Positions 1 through 8,869 of a stretch of 32,044 nucleotides of DNA are shown here, piece after piece; position 1 is the stretch's first letter; each line of letters opens with the position of its first letter. The stretch comes from an uncultured Lachnospiraceae bacterium (GTDB lineage Bacteria > Bacillota > Clostridia > Lachnospirales > Lachnospiraceae), in the NCBI GenBank assembly GCA_947246015.1, contig CAMXQE010000043.1, positions 1 through 32,044 of the forward strand, read 5' to 3'. Under the pieces are notes generated by a model. It made no database searches. It worked only from the letters and a program-made list of their open reading frames with translations, and had not been told where the DNA came from. The position numbers and the translations under genes are program-made.

Positions 1-23
1 TAGGTGATGCTGAGTTTGGGGAA

Positions 24-383
24 ATTTCAATCCACGCTCCCGCGAAGGGAGCGACGAGTGGAAGTCGGTTGAAGATGCTGTAAACCGTATTTCAATCCAC
101 GCTCCCGCGAAGGGAGCGACCTGGATTTCCGGGCAGACGGTCTGGATTTGTACTATTTCAATCCACGCTCCCGCGAAGGGAGCGACGAGTTCTTGGCGGT
201 ATTGGGAGACCAAAAGCACGATTTCAATCCACGCTCCCGCGAAGGGAGCGACGCTGCTATTAATGGCAGCGGAAAATTTGATATGATTTCAATCCACGCT
301 CCCGCGAAGGGAGCGACCAAGAGCACTGTCTATGCGGCGGATGCGGTGATGATTTCAATCCACGCTCCCGCGAAGGGAGCGAC
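24..383 (-). CRISPR. Type I-C CRISPR array, six repeats, open at the left edge
   Basis: Six identical 32-bp repeats lie at 24-55, 89-120, 155-186, 221-252, 286-317 and 352-383. They are separated by five unique spacers of 33 or 34 bp. Bases 1-23 are the end of a further spacer, so the array continues beyond the window. On the minus strand the repeat starts GTCGCTCCC and ends GGATTGAAAT, the usual type I-C form. CGCTCCC and GGGAGCG can form a 7-bp hairpin with a 5-nt loop, the structure that Cas5c recognises and cuts. That orientation puts the leader on the right, next to cas2. Repeat 352-383 is therefore leader-proximal and spacer 318-351 is the most recently acquired. No repeat has decayed, as expected near the leader end. 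Confidence 0.98.
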
Positions 384-547
384 CGCAAAAATCACCTATT
401 TTATTCAAAATAGAGATTTTAAATTAGACAATACTAACAAGTCACAGTACTTCTAATTTCTTTTAAAGACAAAGTTACTCATATCTTATTACTTTTTATG
501 GTGCGAACCTCCCTAATATTTAATGTCAGCTTACCATTCGCACCAAA
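384..547 (-). promoter_or_regulatory. CRISPR leader with two inverted repeats
   Basis: This AT-rich 164-bp stretch lies between cas2 and the first repeat, where the leader should be. It has no coding frame that fits a gene. A 9-bp perfect inverted repeat, TGGTGCGAA at 499-507 and TTCGCACCA at 537-545, encloses 29 bp. A second inverted repeat, CTATTTT-N4-AAAATAG at 396-413, ends 12 bp from the first repeat. Leaders carry the array promoter and the signals that direct Cas1-Cas2 integration, so these are candidate sites for those jobs. I could not pick a convincing array promoter. TTGTCT-N17-TACTGT on the minus strand is the best weak match. Confidence 0.8.
499..545. repeat. 9-bp inverted repeat just downstream of cas2
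   Basis: The arms TGGTGCGAA (499-507) and TTCGCACCA (537-545) are perfect complements separated by 29 bp. The right arm begins 3 bp from the cas2 stop codon. There is no U-run typical of an intrinsic terminator directly after the left arm when read on the minus strand. It could be a conserved leader motif, a protein site, or an RNA hairpin at the end of the cas mRNA. Confidence 0.75.
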
Positions 548-838
548 TTATATCATTAAAGTTCCCTCAGCATCATAAGAAGTTTTACTTCCAAAATGTT
601 CAACCTTCGTCTTATAATTGTTTCCCAGATAATAAAATCGCAGACTGTCTTCTTTCTCATTAATCAGCGATACAAGTCGATCTTTTAGCAGCAATAACTG
701 CGAAGCATCCAAAACACACTCAAATACAGAATTTTGAACACGCTGACCATAATTAACACACTCTTTTGCAACTTTACGAAGGCGGGTCTTCCCTGCTGCA
801 TTCTGGGTAGAAACATCATATGTAATTAACACTAACAT
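548..838 (-). CDS. cas2: CRISPR-associated endoribonuclease Cas2 (type I-C)
   Basis: Cas2 forms the dimeric core of the Cas1-Cas2 integrase that inserts new spacers at the leader end of the array. The 96-residue product has the usual Cas2 length. It opens with MLVLITYDVST, the first beta strand, with the conserved aspartate D8 of the ferredoxin-like fold. The following RLRKVAKECVNYGQRVQNSVFEC segment is the typical Cas2 helix and second strand. It starts 8 bp after the cas1 stop and is the last cas gene, ending directly at the leader. Transcription probably continues from cas1, or from the weak promoter in front of cas1. Identification is secure from sequence and context. Confidence 0.97.
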   Translation of the reverse strand: MLVLITYDVSTQNAAGKTRLRKVAKECVNYGQRVQNSVFECVLDASQLLLLKDRLVSLINEKEDSLRFYYLGNNYKTKVEHFGSKTSYDAEGTLMI

Positions 839-846
839 CTAAACAC

Positions 847-1878
847 CTACTTCCATAAAAATGGCGGATACTCGTCAACATCCCCACGAATAGTCCGGGC
901 AAGCAGTAAAGCCTGTACATAAGGAACAAGTCCCCATTCAATCTTTTCCTTCAAATACGGATGCGTTATGGTTTCTTTTTTATGGTTCTGCCATGCATTA
1001 AAAAACACTTTTCTCCCATCATCATTTAAAAGAACAGCATCATCTTTTTGCTTCTCAAAATGGGCTGCCCGAATCGCTTTTGTATTGATTAAAGTCAATA
1101 CAAACCTATCTGCCAAAACCGGTCTTAATTCTTCCATTAAGTCAAGCGCAAGCGATGTTCTCCCCGGTCTGTCGCCATGCATAAATCCTACATATGGATC
1201 TAATCCGACACTTGACAAAGCATTAGCACAATCTCCTGCAAGCACTGTATAAGTAAATGATAATACCGCGTTTATATTATCAAGCGGTGGTCTGCGGTTC
1301 CTCGTTGTAAACTCAAAATCTTCTTTCTGATTCAGCACCATATCATTAAATGCAGAAAAATATTGCTCAGCAGCTTTTCCTTCAATTCCTCGGAGTTCAT
1401 CCAGTCCAAGTGTATTGTCTATTTTAGGCAGAGTATTATATAGGACATTAGATATCTGCTTAAGTTTTTCAGCATCTACACGATATGCGTGATCTCTTAA
1501 TGTACGCTCTATGCTCCATCTGCTGTTAAAAACTTTTCCAACAATCATATTTTTAGCATATCCCAAACTCCTGCTATCATCATCAGATATCCGGTACTGC
1601 TCTTTTCTAAGTAGTACATTCCCATATTCCTTTCCGACAACTCTGGCCAAAAATTTCCCCCTCGGAGAGAAAAAACTCATTCCTATTTTCCGTTCTGCAC
1701 AAGCACCCATCAATGCCGGACTTGCGCCCTTATATGTAAAACATATGATATTCTCTAATGTATGAAGCGGAAACCTGCCGAGTGCTTTTTCTCCGTCCTG
1801 TATCACAATGTTTTCGCCATCGAGAGTTAAATAACAGCTCTCAGTCATAATATACAAGGTATTTAATAATTTCCGCAT
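847..1878 (-). CDS. cas1: CRISPR-associated integrase Cas1 (type I-C)
   Basis: Cas1 is the metal-dependent integrase that, with Cas2, joins prespacer 3' ends to the leader-repeat junction. The 343-residue length is normal. The N-terminal beta domain (about 1-95) has the I-C signature LDGENIVI and GASPALMGACAERKIG. The catalytic helical domain contains E166 in GIEGKAAEQYF, H234 in GFMHGDRPGR, and the acidic cluster D246/E249/E250 in SLALDLMEELRP, matching the E-H-D metal site of the family. The start is supported by an AGGAGGA at 1884-1890 in front of the ATG. It is unusual that 204 bp separate it from cas4, because cas4, cas1 and cas2 are normally packed tightly in I-C loci. Confidence 0.97.
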   Translation of the reverse strand: MRKLLNTLYIMTESCYLTLDGENIVIQDGEKALGRFPLHTLENIICFTYKGASPALMGACAERKIGMSFFSPRGKFLARVVGKEYGNVLLRKEQYRISDDDSRSLGYAKNMIVGKVFNSRWSIERTLRDHAYRVDAEKLKQISNVLYNTLPKIDNTLGLDELRGIEGKAAEQYFSAFNDMVLNQKEDFEFTTRNRRPPLDNINAVLSFTYTVLAGDCANALSSVGLDPYVGFMHGDRPGRTSLALDLMEELRPVLADRFVLTLINTKAIRAAHFEKQKDDAVLLNDDGRKVFFNAWQNHKKETITHPYLKEKIEWGLVPYVQALLLARTIRGDVDEYPPFLWK

Positions 1879-1935
1879 GTCAGTCCTCCTGATATGATTG
1901 CCAAAAGATTCCCCTCCGCATAGTACCCCTTAATT

Positions 1936-1963
1936 ATTGTAATCTTCTTTATTTTTTACACAA
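1936..1963 (-). promoter_or_regulatory. Possible promoter for cas1-cas2
   Basis: The minus strand reads TTGTGT (1958-1963), 16 bp, TACAAT (1936-1941), a moderate sigma-A match with a five-of-six -10 box. It lies in the AT-rich cas4-cas1 gap, about 57 bp upstream of the cas1 start. It would let the adaptation genes and possibly the leader be transcribed separately from interference genes. The -35 is weak, so this is a suggestion only. Confidence 0.4.
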
Positions 1964-2082
1964 AATAAATTTTCGCTCTGCAAAACGACTGAACAAAACT
2001 CTGTTGCAGCATATCTGAATGAAACCGCAAAACAGATAAAATGTATGCAAGTAAAACATAAGATCAACTAAGGCAGATTATA

Positions 2083-2742
2083 CTAATCATTAATTTTAAT
2101 ACTTTGCTCAATGTACTCTCTGACTTTCATTGTCTTTTGAAGTTTCGGAACGCATAGGTTTTCCAGCGAACAGGCTTTGCACTGCTTAGTAGGTTTCACA
2201 TTTGGCGTATATCCTTTTGTAAACAAATCATGCATTTCTTCCGTTATTTTCTTTACTTCTTTCCGCAAATCATCGGTAAACTCCACATAGCTTCGCCGTC
2301 TGTTTTCACCATAATACAGATATCCATCGGGTATACTTGTCTGAAACATTTCTTCCAGACAGATCGCCTGTGCACAAAGCTGTAACTCATCAGCATTATT
2401 TCCTTTAGGTGCTCCATGCTTATACTCGACAGGCACAAGATTCCATTTCCCATCATACCCAAACACTCCTACACCCGTTTCCTCTTGATGAAATTCAACA
2501 ACATCGCATTGTCCGCTTACTCCGAGTTCATGTGAAGAGACGCGCAATCCCCTGACGATCAACAAATCGCCCCTTTTTTCAAAGGAACCTTCATCATGTA
2601 CCTTCTTATGCATCAATTCACCTGCGGTCGTTCTATAGTTTTCAGCCCACTGCTGCTCGATATGTATGATTGCCCACTGTCTTCTGCAAAAAGCAAAGTG
2701 TTGAATACCGGAAAGCATTAAATAGTCTTCTTCAGAATACAT
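2083..2742 (-). CDS. cas4: CRISPR-associated exonuclease Cas4 (type I-C)
   Basis: Cas4 is a RecB-family Fe-S nuclease that trims prespacers and selects those with the right PAM before Cas1-Cas2 integrate them. The 219-residue protein has an early cysteine in FAFCRRQW (C18). The nuclease motifs are GQCDVVEF (motif II Asp) and VPVEYKHG (motif III Glu and Lys). A C-terminal cluster QCKACSLENLC supplies three more cysteines for a 4Fe-4S centre. It begins 2 bp after the cas7 stop, so it is probably coupled to the interference genes. All catalytic and Fe-S residues that can be recognised are present, so it should be active. The C-terminus is followed by the unusually long gap before cas1. Confidence 0.96.
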   Translation of the reverse strand: MYSEEDYLMLSGIQHFAFCRRQWAIIHIEQQWAENYRTTAGELMHKKVHDEGSFEKRGDLLIVRGLRVSSHELGVSGQCDVVEFHQEETGVGVFGYDGKWNLVPVEYKHGAPKGNNADELQLCAQAICLEEMFQTSIPDGYLYYGENRRRSYVEFTDDLRKEVKKITEEMHDLFTKGYTPNVKPTKQCKACSLENLCVPKLQKTMKVREYIEQSIKIND

Positions 2743-2744
2743 GA

Positions 2745-3596
2745 TTAAATACCTTCTATTTCCTCAAGTTGTAAATCCGGTAAAGAATCTATTTGTACAT
2801 CATAGTCTTCAAACTCTTTCGGATCGTCTACTTTAGCAGCAACCTTTATAAGCCTGTGAACCTTGGCTGATGAATACTGTCCCATAGGGCAATTATGTTT
2901 CCACCAATAAACCTTGCATACTTCCATACTTCCATCCGGTCTTGCAGAAGAACTGTCGTTTACAAATAATGTGCGTAAGGCCTCCTTGATCTTATCTGCA
3001 TCCTCATCACTGAAGCCTGTTTTTTCCGCCAGCTGATGATTGATACTGCCCTTTATAACATATAACGCCGAAGATACCTTATGTTTCATTCCCATTGTAT
3101 CTGAAGACTTCTTCCCATCCTTTGCCGTTTCACTGTTGACGCTTTTGGTTATCTGCATACTGTCAATTGATACCGGCAATACACTGAAAGCTGAATGAAC
3201 AGAAACCGGTCCTCGTACACCCACGGATACACTATCATCCTTGAATGCAAATACCTGCCCGAAACTGCGGACATCAATCCATGTCTCACATGCTGCTTTT
3301 GCATATGTTTCTTTGTCTTTATCCTTTAAAGCTTTTTGCATTATATCATTATTTTTTGCCCTGTCTGCAAGACTTTTGCATCCATCATCAGAGCGTTCGT
3401 CACTCTGCACGAAAATATTTTCTCCCATGTCCTGCAGCCTGTTTCTGATTTTTCGTTTGATACATACATCCGATATTTCACCGAATCCATCATATGTCTC
3501 ACGCGGTCTGTTTCCATTCAGCGGGTCTCCATTGGGATTCGCATTTTTCACCATTACCAGAACCTCAAAATCAATCTTGTTTGTAAATTCACTCAT
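2745..3596 (-). CDS. cas7: Cascade backbone protein Cas7 (Csd2, type I-C)
   Basis: Cas7 polymerises along the crRNA spacer to form the helical backbone of the I-C Cascade complex. The N-terminal IDFEVLVMVKNANPNGDPLNGNRPR is the diagnostic Csd2 start, an RRM-fold strand followed by the glycine-rich loop. Further family segments include DVRSFGQVFAF, SVGVRGPVSVHSAFS and the SSSARPDG region. Two ATGs are adjacent at 3599 and 3596. I chose the second (283 residues) because AGGAGG at 3605-3610 then has an 8-nt spacing. The first would give 284 residues. The ribosome binding site overlaps the cas8c stop codon, which points to translational coupling. Confidence 0.96.
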   Translation of the reverse strand: MSEFTNKIDFEVLVMVKNANPNGDPLNGNRPRETYDGFGEISDVCIKRKIRNRLQDMGENIFVQSDERSDDGCKSLADRAKNNDIMQKALKDKDKETYAKAACETWIDVRSFGQVFAFKDDSVSVGVRGPVSVHSAFSVLPVSIDSMQITKSVNSETAKDGKKSSDTMGMKHKVSSALYVIKGSINHQLAEKTGFSDEDADKIKEALRTLFVNDSSSARPDGSMEVCKVYWWKHNCPMGQYSSAKVHRLIKVAAKVDDPKEFEDYDVQIDSLPDLQLEEIEGI

Positions 3597-3608
3597 CATC
3601 CATTCCTC

Positions 3609-4004
3609 CTATTGTTCTTTTTTCTGAAACGCTTTTTTCATATATTCCATCTGTTGATAATATCCCGGTAAATACATTTCAGATAAGGCTCTGTTATCAA
3701 ATCCGTCTTCTGCAAAATGTGATATAATTTCGCTTGTCCAATCTTCAAACTTTACCAATTCAAAGGCACTTAACTTTTTTTCATATGCAACCAGATTCTG
3801 CTTTATGGTTTTAAATGTTTTAGCCGGTCTGCTGCTGTATGCATTCCAGTAACGCTTCACATTTGTTGTCCGCCGTTCTTTCACTTTTCCGTTTTCATCA
3901 TACTCAAACATGGCTCGCTGCTCCATGTAATCATATACTGCCAAAAGTCTTCCGAACAAAACACTTCGGTCATCAACGTTATCATTTAGGAAATTCTCCA
4001 TCAT
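3609..4004 (-). CDS. cas11c: Probable Cas11c small subunit from an internal start in cas8c
   Basis: In type I-C systems the Cascade small subunit is known to be made from an internal start within cas8c. Here a strong internal Shine-Dalgarno, AGAAGGGAG ending at 4010, stands 5 nt before an ATG at 4004 and 8 nt before a second ATG at 4001. Both are in frame with cas8c. The product would be 131 or 130 residues, starting [27 protein letters not shown] and sharing the cas8c stop. The position just before the [10 protein letters not shown] helix and the size both fit known Cas11c. The small subunit would line the belly of Cascade and hold the non-target strand. The evidence is sequence position plus family knowledge. 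Expression is inferred. Confidence 0.65.
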   Translation of the reverse strand: MMENFLNDNVDDRSVLFGRLLAVYDYMEQRAMFEYDENGKVKERRTTNVKRYWNAYSSRPAKTFKTIKQNLVAYEKKLSAFELVKFEDWTSEIISHFAEDGFDNRALSEMYLPGYYQQMEYMKKAFQKKEQ

Positions 4005-5531
4005 CCTGTCTCCCTTCTCGTAATTAAATCGTATCATCGCACATACAACGCAAAGTACATCATTATACCAGACATAATCACTCATGGTCTGCGGCATGGA
4101 TGCGCGTCTTGCCGCCGATTTAATAATATCCGGCGGAATTTTAACCCCCTCTCGCGTAATACATGGAAGCAACCGCTTAACTGTACCTCTAATCAGTTTA
4201 CTATCCGCTTCCAGCCATTCTGACCTTTGAGCGCCAAATGCTGCAAGCGCCATATCTCTGGGTGAAGGAGTGCATTCGCAGGTGACTCTTTTTTTACCTT
4301 CCTCCGATTTTTCCACCCTTACAGTCCTGCACCATCTGCAATGTTTCTGCCAATTTAATATGGCGTCGGCGTATTGTTTTCCGCCCATCTCATCATAATA
4401 TACAATCGCGAGACGACCGGTCGTCGCCGCATCCAATGCTATGATTGCAACTTTGTCATCCATTTCAAATTTTCCGACATAACCGCTTACCGCATTGTTA
4501 AACTTCTCCGCAAAATATTTGCCGGTATCATGCTTATTCAGACTCAGTGTCTCATCTGACCCAATCATGTCGAAATCAAAGTCAAAATCATCGATATCAT
4601 TACATGCATTAATGGAATCCTTCATCATATCGGGAAGCAGTATATCTCTGTTTACCATCCAGCAGACAATTGCCGACTCGTCACGCGTGTACCCTTGTTT
4701 CTGAATAAGCCATCTCAGAGCATTGTGAGCTTTCTGGGATGCATCATAACCGACTGAAACCGCCTGTTCTTTTGAAGTAAATCGCCCGCGATAAGTGAAT
4801 CCCGATTCATCGTTTCCTGAAATCAGCTTTGCTTTGTCACCGCTATTCCGTATCTTGGATGGGTGTTTATCAGAACACGATTCTATTTTTCCGAATGCAT
4901 AACACAGCTTTTTATCTCCTGATTTTTGTTGATAATATCCGCTGTATTTTTTATATAATTCCTGATTTTTCCATACTTCCTGTGGCATACTGCTGCCCCG
5001 GACGATAAATCTTATGTTGGCTCCTGTCTGACCCAATCCGTGTATTTTGGTTTGATCTGTAAGTTTACCATTATCATCTAATTCTAACGTCTTACTTGTC
5101 ACCAGATCATGTATCAACGATTTCTTTCCGATATATTTGCATACCGCCTGCACCATAGGATGTGCATGATCCGATTCAGCCCATCCCTGAAGCTGCTGCA
5201 TATAAGCTTCAAAATATTTTTCTTTATTATCACCCGTATATGACGTATAATCCCCCGCTATGTAACAGAGTTTATCGCACAGTGGATGGGGAAAATTACC
5301 ATTACCTCTTGCCGCCGAGTCTTCTGTAACCGGAATGATCGTGACTACATCACTACCCTTATCGAGTTTTCTGGCACCTTGAAAATTACCATCCTGATCA
5401 ATCGTCACTTCAATCTGCGCATTAAATGTCGAATGAGAAATCGGCAGCAATACCGCCTGACCATTTTTATCAACTCCCGCCAAATCTGAATAGACATCAT
5501 AGGTCTCAGCCAAAGTCTTTAACCATGCCAA
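3609..5531 (-). CDS. cas8c: Cascade large subunit Cas8c (Csd1, type I-C)
   Basis: Cas8c recognises the PAM and starts DNA unwinding in the I-C Cascade complex. From the start I propose it has 640 residues, normal for Csd1. The longest open frame begins at a TTG at 5549, but GGGAGG lies inside that extension. It is correctly spaced, 8 nt, from the TTG at 5531, whose product begins (M)[11 protein letters not shown], matching typical Csd1 starts. Landmarks are FTYRGRF...[17 protein letters not shown] in the middle. A probable zinc site, H397, C398, C401, C418 and C420, lies in KHCRWC and TCECTPSP. The gene overlaps the cas5c end by 26 bp, which suggests coupling. Its last 130 codons probably also encode Cas11c. 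Confidence 0.95.
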   Translation of the reverse strand: MAWLKTLAETYDVYSDLAGVDKNGQAVLLPISHSTFNAQIEVTIDQDGNFQGARKLDKGSDVVTIIPVTEDSAARGNGNFPHPLCDKLCYIAGDYTSYTGDNKEKYFEAYMQQLQGWAESDHAHPMVQAVCKYIGKKSLIHDLVTSKTLELDDNGKLTDQTKIHGLGQTGANIRFIVRGSSMPQEVWKNQELYKKYSGYYQQKSGDKKLCYAFGKIESCSDKHPSKIRNSGDKAKLISGNDESGFTYRGRFTSKEQAVSVGYDASQKAHNALRWLIQKQGYTRDESAIVCWMVNRDILLPDMMKDSINACNDIDDFDFDFDMIGSDETLSLNKHDTGKYFAEKFNNAVSGYVGKFEMDDKVAIIALDAATTGRLAIVYYDEMGGKQYADAILNWQKHCRWCRTVRVEKSEEGKKRVTCECTPSPRDMALAAFGAQRSEWLEADSKLIRGTVKRLLPCITREGVKIPPDIIKSAARRASMPQTMSDYVWYNDVLCVVCAMIRFNYEKGDRMMENFLNDNVDDRSVLFGRLLAVYDYMEQRAMFEYDENGKVKERRTTNVKRYWNAYSSRPAKTFKTIKQNLVAYEKKLSAFELVKFEDWTSEIISHFAEDGFDNRALSEMYLPGYYQQMEYMKKAFQKKEQ

Positions 5532-6252
5532 ACAAGTCACCTCCCTCAAATTCTTTTAGTCCTGCAAAGTTTTCTTCAAAGACAAACTGCTTCTGTTTCG
5601 CATCCCTCAGAACATGTCTTATCACACATTCCTCAGGTCTCGGAAAATGTATCACCCCATTGACCATCTGCGCATTCCAAAGCCGTATGGTCATTTTTCC
5701 TTTTTCCTCTTCCCTGACAGCTTCATCCGGGTAGGTAATTCCGTGCACCATAACTCCAAACGATAAATTTGTGTTATCATATGTTCCGTTATCTTCATAA
5801 AAAGAACACGGTTCCACATAACCCTGACACTCTCTCGCCCCTAAGAAGATATCCCTTCTTCCGCCTCTCTCAACCATTCTCCTTGCAATATCGTAGTGTT
5901 TATTTTCATTGCGGTCATGTACTAAATCTTCTCTGTTTTCATTCCATTCAAAATGTGCTTTGACCCGATATTCCACGTTGCGCAGATAAGTATAGTATGA
6001 CAGATCATTGTCGCCATTGTACTTGATTGGTCTAATTCCCTTTGACTCCGTCTGGATTGGATTCATGATACGACATTCATCAATAATCCATGTAATGGTC
6101 GGTTTCCAGTAAATGGATTCCGTTATCCCTTTCAGCGCCTGATATGTAGGTATTTGATAACTGAATTTTTCACCGCCCGTTTTTGACAATGGGTCTGTAA
6201 ACAATGCATATCTCCCGAATACGCTGTATTCAATGATATTAGGCTTGCCCAT
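5506..6252 (-). CDS. cas5c: Cas5c (Cas5d) crRNA-processing endoribonuclease
   Basis: In type I-C, which lacks Cas6, Cas5c cuts the pre-crRNA at the base of the repeat hairpin. It then stays bound to the 5' handle as a Cascade subunit. The 248-residue protein starts [16 protein letters not shown] and has [19 protein letters not shown]. The residues corresponding to the catalytic Tyr-Lys-His set of characterised Cas5d enzymes are present at Y48 (IYWKP), K118 and H119 ([10 protein letters not shown]). The C-terminal glycine-rich [11 protein letters not shown] segment is also typical. A GGAAGGG stands just ahead of the ATG. It is 93 bp downstream of cas3 and overlaps cas8c. No cas6 gene is present, consistent with this role. 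Confidence 0.96.
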   Translation of the reverse strand: MGKPNIIEYSVFGRYALFTDPLSKTGGEKFSYQIPTYQALKGITESIYWKPTITWIIDECRIMNPIQTESKGIRPIKYNGDNDLSYYTYLRNVEYRVKAHFEWNENREDLVHDRNENKHYDIARRMVERGGRRDIFLGARECQGYVEPCSFYEDNGTYDNTNLSFGVMVHGITYPDEAVREEEKGKMTIRLWNAQMVNGVIHFPRPEECVIRHVLRDAKQKQFVFEENFAGLKEFEGGDLFGMVKDFG

Positions 6253-6345
6253 GTTTTCCCTTCCTTTCGCACATTTCTCTTTTTCTGCTTCCCGCTTTGT
6301 AAATTATACTGATGTATTTGCAACCTTCCTGCACAAGTACTTCTT

Positions 6346-8775
6346 CTAAAATATGAGTGTTTCCCACTCTGGTGTGATCCCATAGTCGCTATTGTAAGCT
6401 CCGGGAGCCGCAACCATATAAAGGTCAGGTATTTTGTCACTTACCAATTGTATCAGCCCGTCAAACTTTTTTAGCTGGTTTCCCCTGACATTTACAGTGT
6501 ATCGCTGCGCTTGTCGAATATAAGATTTTACTTCCGCCATATCAGATGTTGTCTGGATGGATTCTATAAGCTCCGCACCCTTCCTGTATGGCACAATAAC
6601 GCCAAAAGAATGATCGTCTATAACACGATAAGCTTTCCCCGCTGTTTTATAAGCTTGATTCATGAGGTTTTTCTTTTCTTTGGGAGCAAATCCTCTTGAT
6701 AGCAATTCGATGATGTTTCTATCCAATTCTTCTATCGGAAAATTCATTTTATCTGACGCATTAAAGTATACGATTTTATAATATTCATCCAACCATTCCG
6801 GCATTAGCAGACTATCAAATTCTTCACTGTTGTGATATTGATATATGACATTCTCTGTTGTTCTCAAATTTTGTTGCAATTCCTCCATATTCCCGGTATT
6901 TTCATTTTCTAACATAATTAAATATATTATTCCACAGTCCATTTCACCGTTTCTGTTACATCGTCCCGCAGTCTGTGCCAGACTGTCCAGCCCTGTCATG
7001 GAGCGATATACACATTCAAATGAAATATCCACACCTGCTTCAATCAGATTTGTACTAACAACAACAATATTGTCCTGTTTCTTCTTAAGTGTTTCCTTAA
7101 TAGATGTAAGTTTATCGCTTCTATGCTCAGCACATAGATTTGTTGTCAAATACTCGACATTAATGTTTCGCACCTTTAATAGATCATATAGCCTTCTTAC
7201 TGCCGATTTCGTATTCAAAACTACAAGAATTGACCGATACCCCTCTGTCTGTTCCGCAATTTCATCTGCAAGGCTTTCAAAGGTATACTTTTCATCTACT
7301 TTAGGTGTATTAATTTTCACTCTCTCAAACTTACGAACCCACTCTGCTGCATTCTCTATCATATATTTTGGCTCACTAAAGCAGATTGGACATTCTGCCT
7401 CCTGTAAAGTCGGCTGTGTAGCTGTACACAAAATGACATTCGTTTTGCATACGGCATTTAAAAAATTGACCATATAGTTAAATGTGTGTACGCACTTTAA
7501 CGGCATTGCCTGAACTTCATCAATGATCACAACCGAATTGACAAGTCGGTGCATCCGCCGTATCGACTCACTCTTATCTGAAAAAAGCGTATTCATAAAT
7601 TGAACAAACGTCGTGCAGATAAACGGCTCTTCCCAGTTGATATCATACCTTGAAAATTCGCTGCTCCGATAATCCTCGTCCTCCGTCTCCGCATTTCTGA
7701 TCACTGACGAATGATGTTCCAGTATCCATTTGTCATTACCGATTGCGTCACGGAATACTTTGGCATTCTGCTCCGTGATGGATATGAACGGTGAAACGTA
7801 AATAATACGTTCCGTCTCAGGATGCAGTCTGCAAAACTCCAATGCATATGCAAGGCTGCTTAACGTCTTGCCTCCGCCGGTAGGAATCGGCAGACAGTAT
7901 ATCCCTGCGGAATGTCCTGCAAATCGCACACATTCACTCTGTAATAAATTTCTCGCTTCGAATATTGCTTTTTCTTTGTCCGCTAATTGAGTGAAATCAA
8001 TTGATTGTTGTTTGTTGCGCATATATATCGCAAAGTTTTCTCTGGCTTCCTTAAATATCTCTTTGGAATCAAAGTCTGACGGCTTCGATAGCGTATCGAT
8101 ATTATCCATAAAATCCGAAGTTGCTTCCCAATCCGAATCAATTAATATAGATAAGATTAAACGCTGAAAACATGCCAGCATAAAAAATCGGCAGTCAGAT
8201 AATATCTCTTTTGCTACTTTATTACATCTTGATACTATTAATGGCTTTAATCTAAGCAAGACGTCTCTTATTTTGTTCCACACTAAACTAAATTCATTTG
8301 ATGCATCTGCAAAAATTTTATCAACGTTATATTCATCCAGATATTCCCGCTTTGCATTATCATATGCTTCCTCATAGTCATCTATCTTGTCCAGCTTTTG
8401 CAAAAAAATGTCTGTATGTTCCCTATCAACACAGTCAAACAGACCGTGGTGCGCCGCTACTGCATAAGAAATCATCTCAACCATAACTTTTGTATTATTG
8501 GAACCATCATGATACATGTCATAAATGCACTTTGCACCTGTCGATGCATGTGCTATGGTTCCTCTTAGTTTTCGTTTTGTATTCTCATCAGAGTGCAGGT
8601 AATCATCGAATATTTGCTTGTTTTTCCCTATATCATGAGCAAGCCCACACAATGACATAATCTGAGAAATTCCGCATCTTTTTCCCTTTTCATTACATAA
8701 GAATGTTGTCTTCCGGGTATGTTCCGCCACCGATTCTTCTCTGCTAAGTCCATCATTTGAAATATGTGCTGTCAT
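6346..8775 (-). CDS. cas3: CRISPR-associated nuclease-helicase Cas3
   Basis: Cas3 is recruited by target-bound Cascade and unwinds and degrades DNA. From the ATG at 8775 it has 809 residues. This start has GGGAG 8 nt upstream and places H19 (VAEH) at the proper beginning of the HD domain. A GTG 21 codons further up is possible but less likely. The HD nuclease has H47-D48 in GLAHDIGK, H76 and H109-H110 in VAAHHGLF. The helicase has IPTGGGKT (Walker A, about 298-304), IDEVQAMP (about 419-422), CTATQPTL, STNLIEAGVDISF and QTAGRCNRNGE (motif VI). All motifs look intact, so a working fused HD-helicase is expected. It is the first gene of the cas operon. Confidence 0.97.
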   Translation of the reverse strand: MTAHISNDGLSREESVAEHTRKTTFLCNEKGKRCGISQIMSLCGLAHDIGKNKQIFDDYLHSDENTKRKLRGTIAHASTGAKCIYDMYHDGSNNTKVMVEMISYAVAAHHGLFDCVDREHTDIFLQKLDKIDDYEEAYDNAKREYLDEYNVDKIFADASNEFSLVWNKIRDVLLRLKPLIVSRCNKVAKEILSDCRFFMLACFQRLILSILIDSDWEATSDFMDNIDTLSKPSDFDSKEIFKEARENFAIYMRNKQQSIDFTQLADKEKAIFEARNLLQSECVRFAGHSAGIYCLPIPTGGGKTLSSLAYALEFCRLHPETERIIYVSPFISITEQNAKVFRDAIGNDKWILEHHSSVIRNAETEDEDYRSSEFSRYDINWEEPFICTTFVQFMNTLFSDKSESIRRMHRLVNSVVIIDEVQAMPLKCVHTFNYMVNFLNAVCKTNVILCTATQPTLQEAECPICFSEPKYMIENAAEWVRKFERVKINTPKVDEKYTFESLADEIAEQTEGYRSILVVLNTKSAVRRLYDLLKVRNINVEYLTTNLCAEHRSDKLTSIKETLKKKQDNIVVVSTNLIEAGVDISFECVYRSMTGLDSLAQTAGRCNRNGEMDCGIIYLIMLENENTGNMEELQQNLRTTENVIYQYHNSEEFDSLLMPEWLDEYYKIVYFNASDKMNFPIEELDRNIIELLSRGFAPKEKKNLMNQAYKTAGKAYRVIDDHSFGVIVPYRKGAELIESIQTTSDMAEVKSYIRQAQRYTVNVRGNQLKKFDGLIQLVSDKIPDLYMVAAPGAYNSDYGITPEWETLIF

Positions 8776-8869
8776 ATAAGTTACTCCCTTTGTACCTGCT
8801 ACAATTTGAAAATGCAACACATGGATTTCTAACATCACCGACCAAAGTGTCTGCCATTACTTAATTTTC

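Noticed and set aside
56..351. All five spacers can be read without stop codons on the plus strand, hinting at capture from coding DNA
   Set aside because: Short 33-nt segments are open in at least one frame most of the time, and at least one spacer is also open on the other strand, so no strand or source inference is justified without a database search.
148..456. Plus-strand open frame of 102 codons with a repeated NPRSREGSD-like peptide
   Set aside because: It is produced by CRISPR repeats and spacers whose combined length is often a multiple of three. It has no ribosome site and does not resemble a protein.
6132..6440. 102-codon minus-strand frame between cas5c and cas3
   Set aside because: It overlaps the ends of both genes in another frame and has no ribosome site.
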